From Posidoniimonas corsicana (GTDB lineage: Bacteria > Planctomycetota > Planctomycetia > Pirellulales > Lacipirellulaceae): a stretch of DNA of 64,000 nt. Below, in pieces: positions 9,353 through 19,410 of this stretch. The notes beneath the pieces were generated by a model. The model did no database searches. It was not told where the DNA came from and saw only the letters and a program-made list of their open reading frames with translations. Positions within the stretch are counted from its first letter, which is position 1. The number at the start of each line of letters is the position of its first letter. The position numbers and the translations under genes are program-made. The stretch covers positions 2,233,311 through 2,297,310 of the forward strand of contig NZ_SIHJ01000001.1 in the NCBI RefSeq assembly GCF_007859765.1, written 5' to 3'.

Positions 9353-10378
9353 CTACTCCACTTCCCAGGTCTCGCCGGCGTTGAACAGCTTCTCCAGGTC
9401 GCCGATGCCGTGGGCCTTGGTGGCCTCCTCGATCTGGTCGTTGATCATGTCGTCGTACTTGGGCTTCTCGACCGCGCGGAACACGCCGATCGGCTCGGGG
9501 TAGCCGTCCTCGTACCGCATGCGGCTGAGCAGGTAGGCCAGGCTGGGCTCGTGGGAGCGCTCGTCGTGGAAGAGCAGGTCGTCTTCGGCGATGCCGCTGC
9601 CGAGCTGCACGACCTCCGGCTCCAGGCCGTTGAGGCGGATGCCCTTGTCGCGGTCCTTGCCGAAGATGAGCGGCTTGCCGTGCTCGAGCTCGAGCGTGGT
9701 GTCGGCCTTGGTGTTGCGGTCCTTGGCGTAGTTCCAGGCGCCGTCGTTGAACACGTTGCAGTTCTGGTAGACCTCGACAAACGCGGTGCCGCGGTGGTCG
9801 GCGGCGCGCTTGAGGGTCTCGGCCAGGTGCTTGATGTTGGTGTCGATGCTGCGGGCGACGAAGGTCGCCTCGGCGCCGATGGCGATCGACAGCGGGTGCA
9901 GCGGGTTGTCGATGGAGCCCATTGGCGTGCTCTTGGTCTTCTTGCCGGCGGGCGAGGTGGGCGAGTACTGCCCCTTGGTGAGCCCGTAGATCCGGTTGTT
10001 GAACAGCACGATGTTCAGGTCCATGTTGCGGCGGATGGCGTGCATCAGGTGGTTGCCGCCGATGGACAGGCCGTCGCCGTCGCCGGTGATGACCCACACC
10101 TGCAGGTCGGGCCGGCAGGTCTTGAGGCCGGTCGCCACGGCCGGCGCGCGGCCGTGGATGCTGTGCATGCCGTACGTGTTCATGTAGTACGGGAACCGGC
10201 TGCTGCAGCCGATGCCGCTGATGAACACGATCTTCTCCTTGGGCAGGCCGAGGGTCGGCATGACCTTCTTCATCTGCGCCAGGATGGAGTAGTCCCCGCA
10301 GCCGGGGCACCAGCGGACATCCTGGTCGCTGGCGAAGTCGTTGGGGGTGAGGACGGGGAGCGGGAGGTCGACGGACAT
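9353..10378 (-). CDS. korB: 2-oxoacid:ferredoxin oxidoreductase, beta (TPP-binding) subunit
   Basis: The 341-aa subunit binds thiamine pyrophosphate. Visible marks are CPGCGDYSILAQMKK near residue 24, GIGCSSRFPYYMNTYGMHS near 55, and the TPP/Mg motif GDGDGLSIGGNHLMHAIRRN near 97-116 followed by NNRIYGLTKGQYSPTS. With the alpha subunit it performs CoA-dependent oxidative decarboxylation of a 2-oxoacid, probably 2-oxoglutarate, reducing ferredoxin. Length and the long C-terminal extension (after about 240) fit the Kor-type beta subunit. The gene lies 90 bp downstream of korA, so an operon is likely. Pyruvate as substrate cannot be excluded. Confidence 0.9.
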   Translation of the reverse strand: MSVDLPLPVLTPNDFASDQDVRWCPGCGDYSILAQMKKVMPTLGLPKEKIVFISGIGCSSRFPYYMNTYGMHSIHGRAPAVATGLKTCRPDLQVWVITGDGDGLSIGGNHLMHAIRRNMDLNIVLFNNRIYGLTKGQYSPTSPAGKKTKSTPMGSIDNPLHPLSIAIGAEATFVARSIDTNIKHLAETLKRAADHRGTAFVEVYQNCNVFNDGAWNYAKDRNTKADTTLELEHGKPLIFGKDRDKGIRLNGLEPEVVQLGSGIAEDDLLFHDERSHEPSLAYLLSRMRYEDGYPEPIGVFRAVEKPKYDDMINDQIEEATKAHGIGDLEKLFNAGETWEVE

Positions 10379-10468
10379 GGGGAACCTTAGGGCATCAAGT
10401 CCAGCGTGCCTTGTCGGGCGGCGGCTGGTTGGTGTGGTCTGTGTGGGGTGGTTTGCTTGGTGACGGGC

Positions 10469-12337
<1,869 letters not shown>

Positions 12338-12497
12338 CTTAAGCGTTGGTTCCTTGTGTCGCCGGGCGTTGGGCGGCCTGGCGAAAGAGGCGAGCACAGA
12401 CGGGCGTCGGCGCTCAGTGGGAGGTTAGGTGTGTGCTGGCGGGCGGGTCGGTGGTGGCAAGCCCTGGGGAAGGCGGCATGGCGTGGGGTCCGCGGGA

Positions 12498-12962
12498 TCA
12501 GGCGCCTTCGCGCTCGGCGGTGGGGCGGTCGCCGGTCGGCGATTGCGTGTACACGGCGTCCGGGAAGTGCTCCACCAGGTAGTGGACAATCCCCCGCACC
12601 GCCACCACGCCCGTGGGCGAGTCGTCCGGGTCGACCACCGGCAAGTGGCGGTAGCCCCCCTCGGACATCAGGCGGATCGCCTGCCCGACCGTGGTCTCCG
12701 GCCGGATGGTCATCAGGTCGGTCGACATCGCGGAGGAGACCGGGGCCGCAAGGTCCGCGCCCTCCGCAAGCAGCCGCAGCGCGTCGCGCTCGGTGAAGAT
12801 GCCAACCAGCTTGGCGCCGTCGCAGACCATCACCGCGGCCTGCTTCTGGGCGCGTAACAGCCCCAGCACGTTCGCGAGTGGCTCGTCGGGTGCGGTTGCT
12901 AGGGGGGTGTCGGGCTGAGTAGCGCCGACGCTCTCACTCGAAAGACTGAGCTGGAAGTCCAC
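12498..12962 (-). CDS. CBS-domain pair protein upstream of korA
   Basis: The 154-aa product consists almost wholly of two CBS motifs: LANVLGLLRAQKQAAVMVCD with LVGIFTERDALRLLAEG, and MTIRPETTVGQAIRLMSEGG with YRHLPVVDPDDSPTGVVAVR. The GTG at 12962 was chosen since the sequence from VDFQLSLSSE onward looks native. A TTG at 13055 would add 31 residues including a CPDC pair, which might be half of a zinc knuckle like that of the CBS protein at 8728-9255. The second CBS motif closely resembles that of the other protein (GGYRHLPV in both). Start and partner are uncertain. Confidence 0.82.
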   Translation of the reverse strand: MDFQLSLSSESVGATQPDTPLATAPDEPLANVLGLLRAQKQAAVMVCDGAKLVGIFTERDALRLLAEGADLAAPVSSAMSTDLMTIRPETTVGQAIRLMSEGGYRHLPVVDPDDSPTGVVAVRGIVHYLVEHFPDAVYTQSPTGDRPTAEREGA

Positions 12963-13451
12963 GGCAGAAGGACCTGAGCAGTCGGGGCACTCGGATGCCG
13001 CCGTGCTAGCGAACCGGAGATGGGCGTCACGCGCGTCGGGCAACACGCCCGGCAAGACGCTTTGGCATGCGAGAGCGCGGGCGCGGGGCCGGCATCGGCC
13101 TGCGCCGCGTCGGTTGCCCGACGTGCGTAGCCGCTACAACACGCTCTCACGCCGGAGTTTAACATCCACCCATCCCAGTTTGAACCGCAAAAGAGACGCT
13201 TTTGACGCGGAATTTGTCATTATTGCCGCAGCCCCTTAGCACGCTTGCGGAACCGGCCCGATCCGCCCCCGCCAGCGTGACCAAGTTCACGCTGGCCGCC
13301 GCTCTGCGGTTCGCCTCCCGGGGGGTGGTTGTCTATGATGACTAGTCGCCAGACGCGACTCTAGCCTGCGGGGGCCGGCCTGAGGGATCCACACACCGCC
13401 GCCCGCATCCCACCGAGTCTCGAGCCCCTCGCCGGGCGAAGCCGATTGCCT
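12963..13451. other. Intergenic region between divergent genes with one hairpin
   Basis: This gap of about 490 bp lies between the CBS gene (minus) and the glycosyltransferase gene (plus). It should contain both promoters. The only strong structure is the inverted repeat at 13271-13296. No other coding frame is supported. Confidence 0.5.
13271..13296. promoter_or_regulatory. Perfect 10-bp inverted repeat, possible operator or hairpin
   Basis: GCCAGCGTGA (13271-13280) and TCACGCTGGC (13287-13296) are perfect complements separated by 6 bp. It lies about 155 bp upstream of the glycosyltransferase start in a divergent promoter region. There is no T-tract on either strand, so a dyad operator is at least as likely as a terminator. 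Confidence 0.45.
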
Positions 13452-14231
13452 ATGAAACCGCGTTCCCGCTGCCTTACCGCCCTGCCCGTCTACAACGAGC
13501 GCGCCCACCTGACCTCGGTGCTGGATGAGGTCCGACGGCACGCCAAGGATGTCCTGGTTGTTGACGACGGCTCCACCGACGGCGTCGGGGAGTGCCTCGA
13601 CAAGCGGACCGACATCTACGTCGAAACCCACGCACAGAACAGGGGTTACGGCGCCGCGCTGCGGACCGCGTTCGACTACGCCATCAAGCACGACTACCTG
13701 GTGGTGGTGACCATCGACTGCGATGGCCAGCACGAGCCGCAGCGGATCTCCGAGCTGTTCGACGCCTGCAGCAACGCCGACATCGCCTCCGGCAGCCGCT
13801 ACCTCGGGCTCGACGAGGCCACCGCCGGCGCCGCCCCCGCCGACCGCCGCCGCATCAACCGGCAGATCACCCAGGAGCTGAACGACCGCCTCGGGCTGTC
13901 CATCACCGACGCCTTCTGCGGCTTCAAGGCCTACCGCGTTGAAGCGCTCAAGCGGCTCGACCTCACGGAGGACGGGTACGCCATGCCGCTGGAATTGTGG
14001 GTCCAGGCCGTCCACCGCCGGCTGCGGATTACCGAGGTCCCGGTGCCGCTCATCTACCTCGACGAGGAACGCAGCTTCGGCGGCGCCCTCGACGAGTCCG
14101 CCAAACGCCTTGCCTATTACCGCGAGGTCGTCGATCGCGCGGTCGCCGCCCTCCCTTCGCCACTAGTGCCGGGCGTGTCGCAGGACCCGGTCCCGCTGAG
14201 CATGGACCCGTGCCTCTCGCAGGACAAGTAG
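13452..14231 (+). CDS. Family 2 glycosyltransferase, DPM1/polyprenyl-phosphate type
   Basis: The 259-aa protein is a GT-A fold transferase. ALPVYNERAHL at residues 9-19 and VLVVDDGSTDG near 37-47 form the nucleotide-sugar site; TIDCDGQHEP near 91 is the DxD-type metal motif. SGSRYLG and DAFCGFKAYR are typical of polyprenyl-phosphate mannosyl/glucosyltransferases. No C-terminal membrane segments are present, so it is the short soluble form. The ATG at 13452 is preferred over the in-frame TTG two codons earlier. Only one base separates its stop from the next start, suggesting translational coupling. Confidence 0.88.
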   Translation: MKPRSRCLTALPVYNERAHLTSVLDEVRRHAKDVLVVDDGSTDGVGECLDKRTDIYVETHAQNRGYGAALRTAFDYAIKHDYLVVVTIDCDGQHEPQRISELFDACSNADIASGSRYLGLDEATAGAAPADRRRINRQITQELNDRLGLSITDAFCGFKAYRVEALKRLDLTEDGYAMPLELWVQAVHRRLRITEVPVPLIYLDEERSFGGALDESAKRLAYYREVVDRAVAALPSPLVPGVSQDPVPLSMDPCLSQDK

Positions 14232-14232
14232 C

Positions 14233-15813
14233 GTGTCCCGGGCCGACCGCTCTGCGTATCGCCAGTTCCGCGCGCCGCGGGGTGACGGCCAGTCGCTGGT
14301 CGACCCAGGCTGGTCCGACCTGCCTGAGTTGGTCGAGTCCAACCGCCGCCAGTCCGCTGCCCTGCCCTACGACTTCGGCGGGCAGTCGCTCGCCGAGCTC
14401 CGCCAGGCGGCCCGGTTCACCTTACTGCATGCCGCGGGCGCGCTAACCGAGAGTGCCGCCGACCTGCCGCTCGTGATGACCGGCCACCAGCCGGAGCTGT
14501 ACCACCCCGGCGTCTGGTTCAAGAACTTCCTGCTCGACCGGCTGAGCCGCGAGGTGGGTGGCCGCGCGGTCAACCTGATCATCGACTCCGACCTCTGCCG
14601 CGCGCCTAGCGTCAACGCACCGACCGGCGACGCCAACGGGCCCCGGGTCGAGGCGGTCCCGTTCGACGCCGCCGCGGCGCCCCTGCCTTACGAAGAGCGG
14701 GGTGTTGCCGACCCGGCGCTGCTGCGATCGTTCCCCCAACGCGTTGAAGAGGCGCTCGGCGGGCTGGTCGAAGGCCCGCTGGTCGCCGAGCTATGGCCGC
14801 AGGTGTTGTCCGCCGTTGCGGCGGGCGCCAACCTCGGCGCGGCGTTCTGCTCCGCCCGCCACACGCTGGAACGCGAGTGGGGCCTCGACACCGCCGAGGC
14901 ACCCATCAGCGCCGTGTGCGACAGCTCGCCGTTCCGCTGGTTCGCGCTTGACCTGCTGCTGCGGCTCGACGACTTCCACGCCGCCCACAACCAAGCGCTG
15001 GCCGAGTACCGCGCCGCCCACAAGATCCGCACCCCCGCCCAGCCGATCCCCGACCTGCACCGCCAGGACGGCTGGCTCGAGGCGCCGTTCTGGGTCTGGA
15101 CCGACCGCGACCCCACGCGGCGGCCGCTCTTCGCCCGGCAGTCTGGCGGTGGACTCCTGCTCTCCAACCTCGCGGGCGGCGAGTGGCGGCTGCCCGATAT
15201 ATCCAGTTTCAACGCCGGCTCCGCCGCCCTGGCCGGGCTTCGATTCGAACAAGGCGTCAAGATCCGCTCCCGCGCGCTGATCACCACGCTGTTTGCCCGT
15301 CTGCTGCTGGCCGATGTGTTCATCCACGGCATTGGCGGCGCCAAGTACGACCAGGTCGCCGAGCGCGCGGCCGAGCTGTACTACGGCTTCGCCCCGCCGC
15401 CGCACGCCACGGCGACCGCCACGCTTCGGCTGCCAATCCCGCACGACCGTGTCGACCGCGGCCGGCCGGTTGAGATTGCCGCGGATCTACGCTCGCTGGA
15501 GTTCCACCCCGAGCGGCACACTACTTCGCCCGACGCGGCCGCGCAGGCGGCAATCGAAAGCAAACGCCGCTGGGTCCAGACTGACAAAACGCCGGCCAAC
15601 GCCGCCGAGCGGCACCGCGCGATCACGTCGGCCAACGCTGCGCTGCAGCCCTACGTCGAAGAGCAGCGGGCCGCACTCACCGCCGAACGCTCTCAAGTCG
15701 CCGCCCAAATCCGCGCCGCCGCGTTGCTGGAGTCGCGTGAGTACGCGTTTTGTTTGTTCCCTGAGGAGGACCTGAGGGAGCGGATGGAACGGGTGGTAAA
15801 GGTTGGAGGGTGA
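14233..15813 (+). CDS. BshC-like conserved protein of unknown function
   Basis: The 526-aa protein starts at GTG immediately after the glycosyltransferase gene. Its N-terminal half contains LVMTGHQPELYHPGVWFKNF near residue 82, reminiscent of the TGQQPG nucleotide-binding-like motif of BshC (bacillithiol cysteine ligase). The second half has ADVFIHGIGGAKYDQVAERA near 360, and residues 430-510 form a predicted coiled coil, as in BshC. Overall similarity looks distant, and I see no bshA or bshB here. Its coupling to a GT2 gene is unusual for a thiol pathway. Function should be treated as unknown. Confidence 0.7.
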   Translation: MSRADRSAYRQFRAPRGDGQSLVDPGWSDLPELVESNRRQSAALPYDFGGQSLAELRQAARFTLLHAAGALTESAADLPLVMTGHQPELYHPGVWFKNFLLDRLSREVGGRAVNLIIDSDLCRAPSVNAPTGDANGPRVEAVPFDAAAAPLPYEERGVADPALLRSFPQRVEEALGGLVEGPLVAELWPQVLSAVAAGANLGAAFCSARHTLEREWGLDTAEAPISAVCDSSPFRWFALDLLLRLDDFHAAHNQALAEYRAAHKIRTPAQPIPDLHRQDGWLEAPFWVWTDRDPTRRPLFARQSGGGLLLSNLAGGEWRLPDISSFNAGSAALAGLRFEQGVKIRSRALITTLFARLLLADVFIHGIGGAKYDQVAERAAELYYGFAPPPHATATATLRLPIPHDRVDRGRPVEIAADLRSLEFHPERHTTSPDAAAQAAIESKRRWVQTDKTPANAAERHRAITSANAALQPYVEEQRAALTAERSQVAAQIRAAALLESREYAFCLFPEEDLRERMERVVKVGG

Positions 15814-15840
15814 AACGGGGCGGCCCTCGTTCACACTGTC

Positions 15841-16287
15841 ATGCATAGCACTCTCAACGCGTTAGCTGCCGGCGAGGAAGTCACTCGAGAGCAGTTGGAG
15901 GAACTGGCCGGGCAGCTCATCGAGGCGCTGAAGCGCGCGATCCGTGTGGACGAGGTGGAGGTGATTAAATCGCGAATCGATGTTTCGGGCGCATTCCCCG
16001 GATGGTTCTGCAAGTTGGCGTGTCAGTCGCCGATGCCGCCGTTTCAATACCAATGGCAGGCGCTGCTGAGTCTGGACGGCTATGATCAAGACGATGGCGC
16101 CCGGGGGATCAACTGCTGTGCCCACGTTCTGGTCTTTGTGAGTGGGAAACGCGTGGCCTCTGATTCAGGCAGCGTGATCCGGCTTGACCTCCGTGAGTCG
16201 GACGGTGTGTGGAAGTGGGTGGAAAGCGGCTGGGAAGTCGATGAGTATCAAGAGTTCGAAGACATCGTGGCGTTTCTATGGAGATAG
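15841..16287 (+). CDS. Hypothetical protein
   Basis: The 148-aa product is not recognised. The N-terminus is a helix with a heptad look (REQLEELAGQLIEALKRAI), followed by a beta-rich body with a Trp-rich C-terminus (WKWVESGWEVDEYQEFEDIV). There is no signal peptide or membrane segment. It lies 27 bp after the BshC-like gene on the same strand, and a small membrane protein gene follows 44 bp later. A short antisense frame exists but has no better claim. Confidence 0.6.
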   Translation: MHSTLNALAAGEEVTREQLEELAGQLIEALKRAIRVDEVEVIKSRIDVSGAFPGWFCKLACQSPMPPFQYQWQALLSLDGYDQDDGARGINCCAHVLVFVSGKRVASDSGSVIRLDLRESDGVWKWVESGWEVDEYQEFEDIVAFLWR

Positions 16288-16331
16288 TAGGGGGGCGGTA
16301 GCGAAGCGTACGCCCATCGTTGAGCGCAAAC

Positions 16332-16763
16332 ATGCGGTTTCAGTACTCACTCACAGAATACGTCGCTCTGCTAGCGCTTTTAGCGGGTCTCGGGACGTTC
16401 GCCGCTTCTCTCTTCCTGCCAGCCTCAAGCGATGGCATGATCGGTTTGGCGATGCTCCTGCTAGGCGTTCTTGGCGTTTTCGGCGCTGCACCCTCCGCCG
16501 AGCTTTGGGCCTACAGCTTTCTGGGAACGCTTCTTAACCTAGCGCTGCTGCTGGCAGCAGCGAGCTGGTCAGCCAGGCATCGCAACGTAAGGCGTCCTGT
16601 ACGTGTTAGTTGCGGTGTCTTCTTGCTTGCCGGGTTTCTTGTTTTGACCTTGTTTCCAGCACGCAATAGTGACGGCGCCGTCGGCTACCGAACGTGGGTT
16701 AACTCATTCCAGTTTGCCGGCGTGAGTTTGTTGCTGCCCGTGTCGCGTAGGGTGTCAGGGTGA
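16332..16763 (+). CDS. Small integral membrane protein, unknown
   Basis: This is a 143-aa protein with four predicted membrane segments: about residues 10-30 (VALLALLAGLGTFAASLF), 35-55 (MIGLAMLLLGVLGVFGA), 60-78 (AYSFLGTLLNLALLLAA) and 95-115 (VSCGVFLLAGFLVLTLF). The ATG at 16332 is used; an in-frame TTG lies four codons earlier. No family is recognised. Its last codons (RRVSG) overlap one arm of the repeat hairpin at 16748-16827, so the C-terminus may have been reshaped by that element. Confidence 0.6.
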   Translation: MRFQYSLTEYVALLALLAGLGTFAASLFLPASSDGMIGLAMLLLGVLGVFGAAPSAELWAYSFLGTLLNLALLLAAASWSARHRNVRRPVRVSCGVFLLAGFLVLTLFPARNSDGAVGYRTWVNSFQFAGVSLLLPVSRRVSG

Positions 16764-16827
16764 ACTAAGAGCATCAGTCCCGAAGAAGGCGCCAGGAACC
16801 ATTACTATATAGGTTCCTGACACCCTA
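16748..16827. repeat. REP-like inverted repeat between convergent genes
   Basis: TAGGGTGTCAGG (16748-16759) pairs perfectly with CCTGACACCCTA (16816-16827). An inner hairpin, CAGGAACC (16793-16800) with GGTTCCTG (16812-16819) around an 11-nt loop, shares the right arm. The GGTGTCAGGAACC-type core resembles REP palindromes mobilised by RAYT (Y1) transposases in other genomes; that link is inference and no RAYT gene is in this window. It sits between a plus-strand and a minus-strand gene end and could also act as a bidirectional terminator. Confidence 0.6.
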
Positions 16828-16836
16828 TCTGCGGTC

Positions 16837-17892
16837 CTACCTGCGGCGGCGCTGCAGCATTCCCAGCGTGGCCATCAGCAGCAGCGTCGCGGCCGCTGGC
16901 TCCGGCACGTTGGCCGGCGCCAGGTAGGGGAACACGTTCAGGAAGGCCGCATCGTTGCCGTCGACCATGTCGGTGGTGATGGCGTTGTTGGTCAGCAGGC
17001 CCAGCTCGGCGTCGATGACGTCGTCGGCCAGGCCGCGGCCGTTGAGGAACCCGTCGGCGCTGGCGGTGTCGAACGTCAGCACGTCCGGCAGCAGCACGCC
17101 GGTCAGGCTCATCGCGGTGGCCGTGTCGCCGCCGTTGAGGGCCTCGATGCGGGCCTGGACCTCGGCGCCGAACTCGCTGGGGTCGTCCATCGGCGCACCG
17201 GCGTTGAACGCCTCCTTGCGGGCGTCGCCAGAGATCAGCACGGTGTTGATGGCAGGCCGGCCGATGCGGTCGAGCTGCATCCCCCCGCTGTCGACCGTGC
17301 GGGCCCAGACGGCGATGTTCGAGTCCATCGTGGTTGGGTTGATCAGGTCGGCGCTGGGGACCTCCAGCACGATGGCGGACACGTCGGCGCCGGCGAAGAA
17401 GTCTTCGCCCGTGAAGCCGCCGGTTCCGTCGAGCGTTTCGTTAAACCCGTTGAGGTCGAAGAAGAACGGGTCGTCGTACTGGCCGGCCGAAACCTGCACG
17501 CCGCCGACCGTGGTGCTGCCGCCGGTGACGCCGGCGTACGCGCCGCCCGCCGAGCGGGTGACGGTGTAGGCCTGCACGCCGCCGGCCGCCGGGGCGAACG
17601 ACGCGGAGTAGGTCAGGTCTTCGACGGCGTCGCCGTCGTAGTCGATGGCGAACTCGTACGCGACCGACGGGTCGAACGTCCTCGGGCTCAGCACGCCGGA
17701 CAGCGGGTTCACCGTCATCACCAGCACGGAGTTCGACGGGTTGGCGGGCGACTGGAAGGCGTACAGGTCATTAATGTCGACCTGGCCGGCGCCCGACAGC
17801 GATGGTGCGTCGAGGTGGTCGGCGGCGTCGAGCCGGCCGGCGGCCGCGCACATCGCTAAGGCTGCGAGAGTTGTGATCGGGAGTTTCAACAT
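16837..17892 (-). CDS. DUF4331 family PEP-CTERM protein
   Basis: The 351-aa protein has a signal peptide (TTLAALAMCAAAGRLDA) and opens its mature part with the DUF4331 signature ADHLDAPSLSG, DINDLYAFQSP. Further family marks are FAIDYDGDAVEDLTY near 88 and the GRPAINTVLI/RKEAFNAGAP region near 215-235. It ends with a PEP-CTERM tail (VPEPAAATLLLMATLGMLQRRRR). DUF4331 proteins are secreted and of unknown biochemical role. It is divergent from a TPR-HupE gene pair, an association I believe recurs in other genomes, which suggests a shared export or metal-related function. Confidence 0.88.
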   Translation of the reverse strand: MLKLPITTLAALAMCAAAGRLDAADHLDAPSLSGAGQVDINDLYAFQSPANPSNSVLVMTVNPLSGVLSPRTFDPSVAYEFAIDYDGDAVEDLTYSASFAPAAGGVQAYTVTRSAGGAYAGVTGGSTTVGGVQVSAGQYDDPFFFDLNGFNETLDGTGGFTGEDFFAGADVSAIVLEVPSADLINPTTMDSNIAVWARTVDSGGMQLDRIGRPAINTVLISGDARKEAFNAGAPMDDPSEFGAEVQARIEALNGGDTATAMSLTGVLLPDVLTFDTASADGFLNGRGLADDVIDAELGLLTNNAITTDMVDGNDAAFLNVFPYLAPANVPEPAAATLLLMATLGMLQRRRR

Positions 17893-18192
17893 GAGGAGGG
17901 CTCGCTAGGGGTGTCGGCGTCAGTGGCGCTGGTTGGTTTGCGTCTAACCTGGTTCTGCACAGACCAGCGGGAGGGCGCCTTACGAGGGCAGGACGGCGCC
18001 CCCGCCGGTCCGCACGCTGGATCTACGGCCATCGACGCGGCCCGGATTCGGCGAACCGGCGAATTCGAGGATGATTCGCTAATGGTGAGATCCAACCCCG
18101 CGCCGCAGACGCATAGCTAACGGCCCTCCGCGCGGCCTGGGCTACCGCTGCGCGACGCCGGGGGCCGCGAACGCCACAATTGGGAGCACGCC
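17893..18192. other. 300-bp divergent promoter region
   Basis: This lies between the DUF4331 gene (minus) and the TPR gene (plus). No extra gene is supported and no strong repeat was noticed. Promoters for both directions are expected here. Confidence 0.45.
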
Positions 18193-19410
18193 TTGCGGCG
18201 CATCGAGAACGAAACTGTTGGGTGGGCACGAACGCGGACGCGGTTCGCCGCCGGGCTGCTGGCCTGGTTGCTCGCCAGCGGAGCGCTGGCGGGCCGACCG
18301 TTTACGCCCGAGAGCGACGGCCAGGTGCTCGAGACGCTCCCCAAGGCGTTGCTCGCCGAGCAGGGCGCGCTGACAGCGCTCCGCCGGCGGCTGTCTGACG
18401 ACCCCAGCGACCGCGAGCTGGCGGTCGAGGTGGCCGAGCGGTATGTATCGCTGGGCAAGCAGCAGTCCGACCCCCGCTACTACGGCTACGCCCAGGCCGC
18501 CCTCGCCCCCTGGTGGTCGCAGGAGGCCCCGCCGCCCGACGTGCTGCTCTTGCGGGCGAAGATTAAGGAACGCGACCACCGCTACGATGACGCCATCGCC
18601 GACCTGCGGCTGCTGCTGGAGGGCGCGCCGCGGAACGTCCAGGCGTGGGTGGAGCTGACGAACCTGTACCGCGTGCAGGGCCGCCTCGATGAAGCGCGGC
18701 AGGCGTGCGAGAACCTATCCGGCTTCGCCGACGCCGCGTCCGTTATGTTTTGCGGTGTCCCGGTGCAGGCGGCGACCGGCCAGGCGGAGGAGGCCTACGC
18801 CGCCCTCGGCCGCATCCTGCCGGTGGCGCGCGACCGCTGGACCGACGCGCTGCCGTGGGTGCTGACCATGCAGGCGGAGGTCGCGCGGGCGCTTGGTAAG
18901 AACGATGAGGCCCAACGCCACTACCGCGAGGGGCTGGAACTCCACCCCGACGACACCTACCTGCTGCGGGCGTACGCCGACTTCCTGCTGGACCGGGGCC
19001 GCGAAGACGAGGTGCTGCCGCTGCTGCGTGACCACACCAGCGACACCGGCGTGCTGCTGCGGGCGGCGATCGCCGCCGACCGGCTGGGGCGTGCGGACGC
19101 GGCCAGGGACTGGAGCGGGCAGCTAGAGAGCCGCTTCGAGGAGATCCGCCTGCGGGGCGGCGAGCCCCACGGGCGGTACGAGTCACGCTACGCGTTGGAG
19201 CTCCAGAAGCAGCCGAAGCAGGCGCTCGGGCTGGCGCTGGCCAACTGGCAAAAGCAGCGCGAGGTTCGCGACAGCCGCAACGTGCTGGAGGCGGCCCTCG
19301 CCGCCGACGACCCGTCCGCCGCGTCGCCCGTGCTGGCGTTCCTAAGGCGGTACAACACACAAGACGTCGACCTGCAGCGGCTGGTCGACCAACTGGAGGC
19401 GGCCGAGTGA
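18193..19410 (+). CDS. Exported tetratricopeptide-repeat protein
   Basis: The 405-aa product has an N-terminal hydrophobic signal (FAAGLLAWLLASGALAG, residues 17-33) and helical repeats with TPR spacing, for example YDDAIADLRLLLEGAPRNVQ and DEAQRHYREGLELHPDDTYL. The start is a TTG at 18193, supported by GGGAG seven bases upstream; no ATG or GTG lies in frame before the signal. Its stop overlaps the GTG of hupE (GTGA), so the two are translationally coupled. A scaffold role for the neighbouring HupE and DUF4331 proteins is inferred from this arrangement. Confidence 0.85.
   Translation: MRRIENETVGWARTRTRFAAGLLAWLLASGALAGRPFTPESDGQVLETLPKALLAEQGALTALRRRLSDDPSDRELAVEVAERYVSLGKQQSDPRYYGYAQAALAPWWSQEAPPPDVLLLRAKIKERDHRYDDAIADLRLLLEGAPRNVQAWVELTNLYRVQGRLDEARQACENLSGFADAASVMFCGVPVQAATGQAEEAYAALGRILPVARDRWTDALPWVLTMQAEVARALGKNDEAQRHYREGLELHPDDTYLLRAYADFLLDRGREDEVLPLLRDHTSDTGVLLRAAIAADRLGRADAARDWSGQLESRFEEIRLRGGEPHGRYESRYALELQKQPKQALGLALANWQKQREVRDSRNVLEAALAADDPSAASPVLAFLRRYNTQDVDLQRLVDQLEAAE

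Noticed and set aside
16500-16763. Possible frameshifted 3' end of the small membrane protein
   Set aside because: The frame is continuous with four plausible membrane segments; only the last few codons coincide with the repeat, so no break can be shown.
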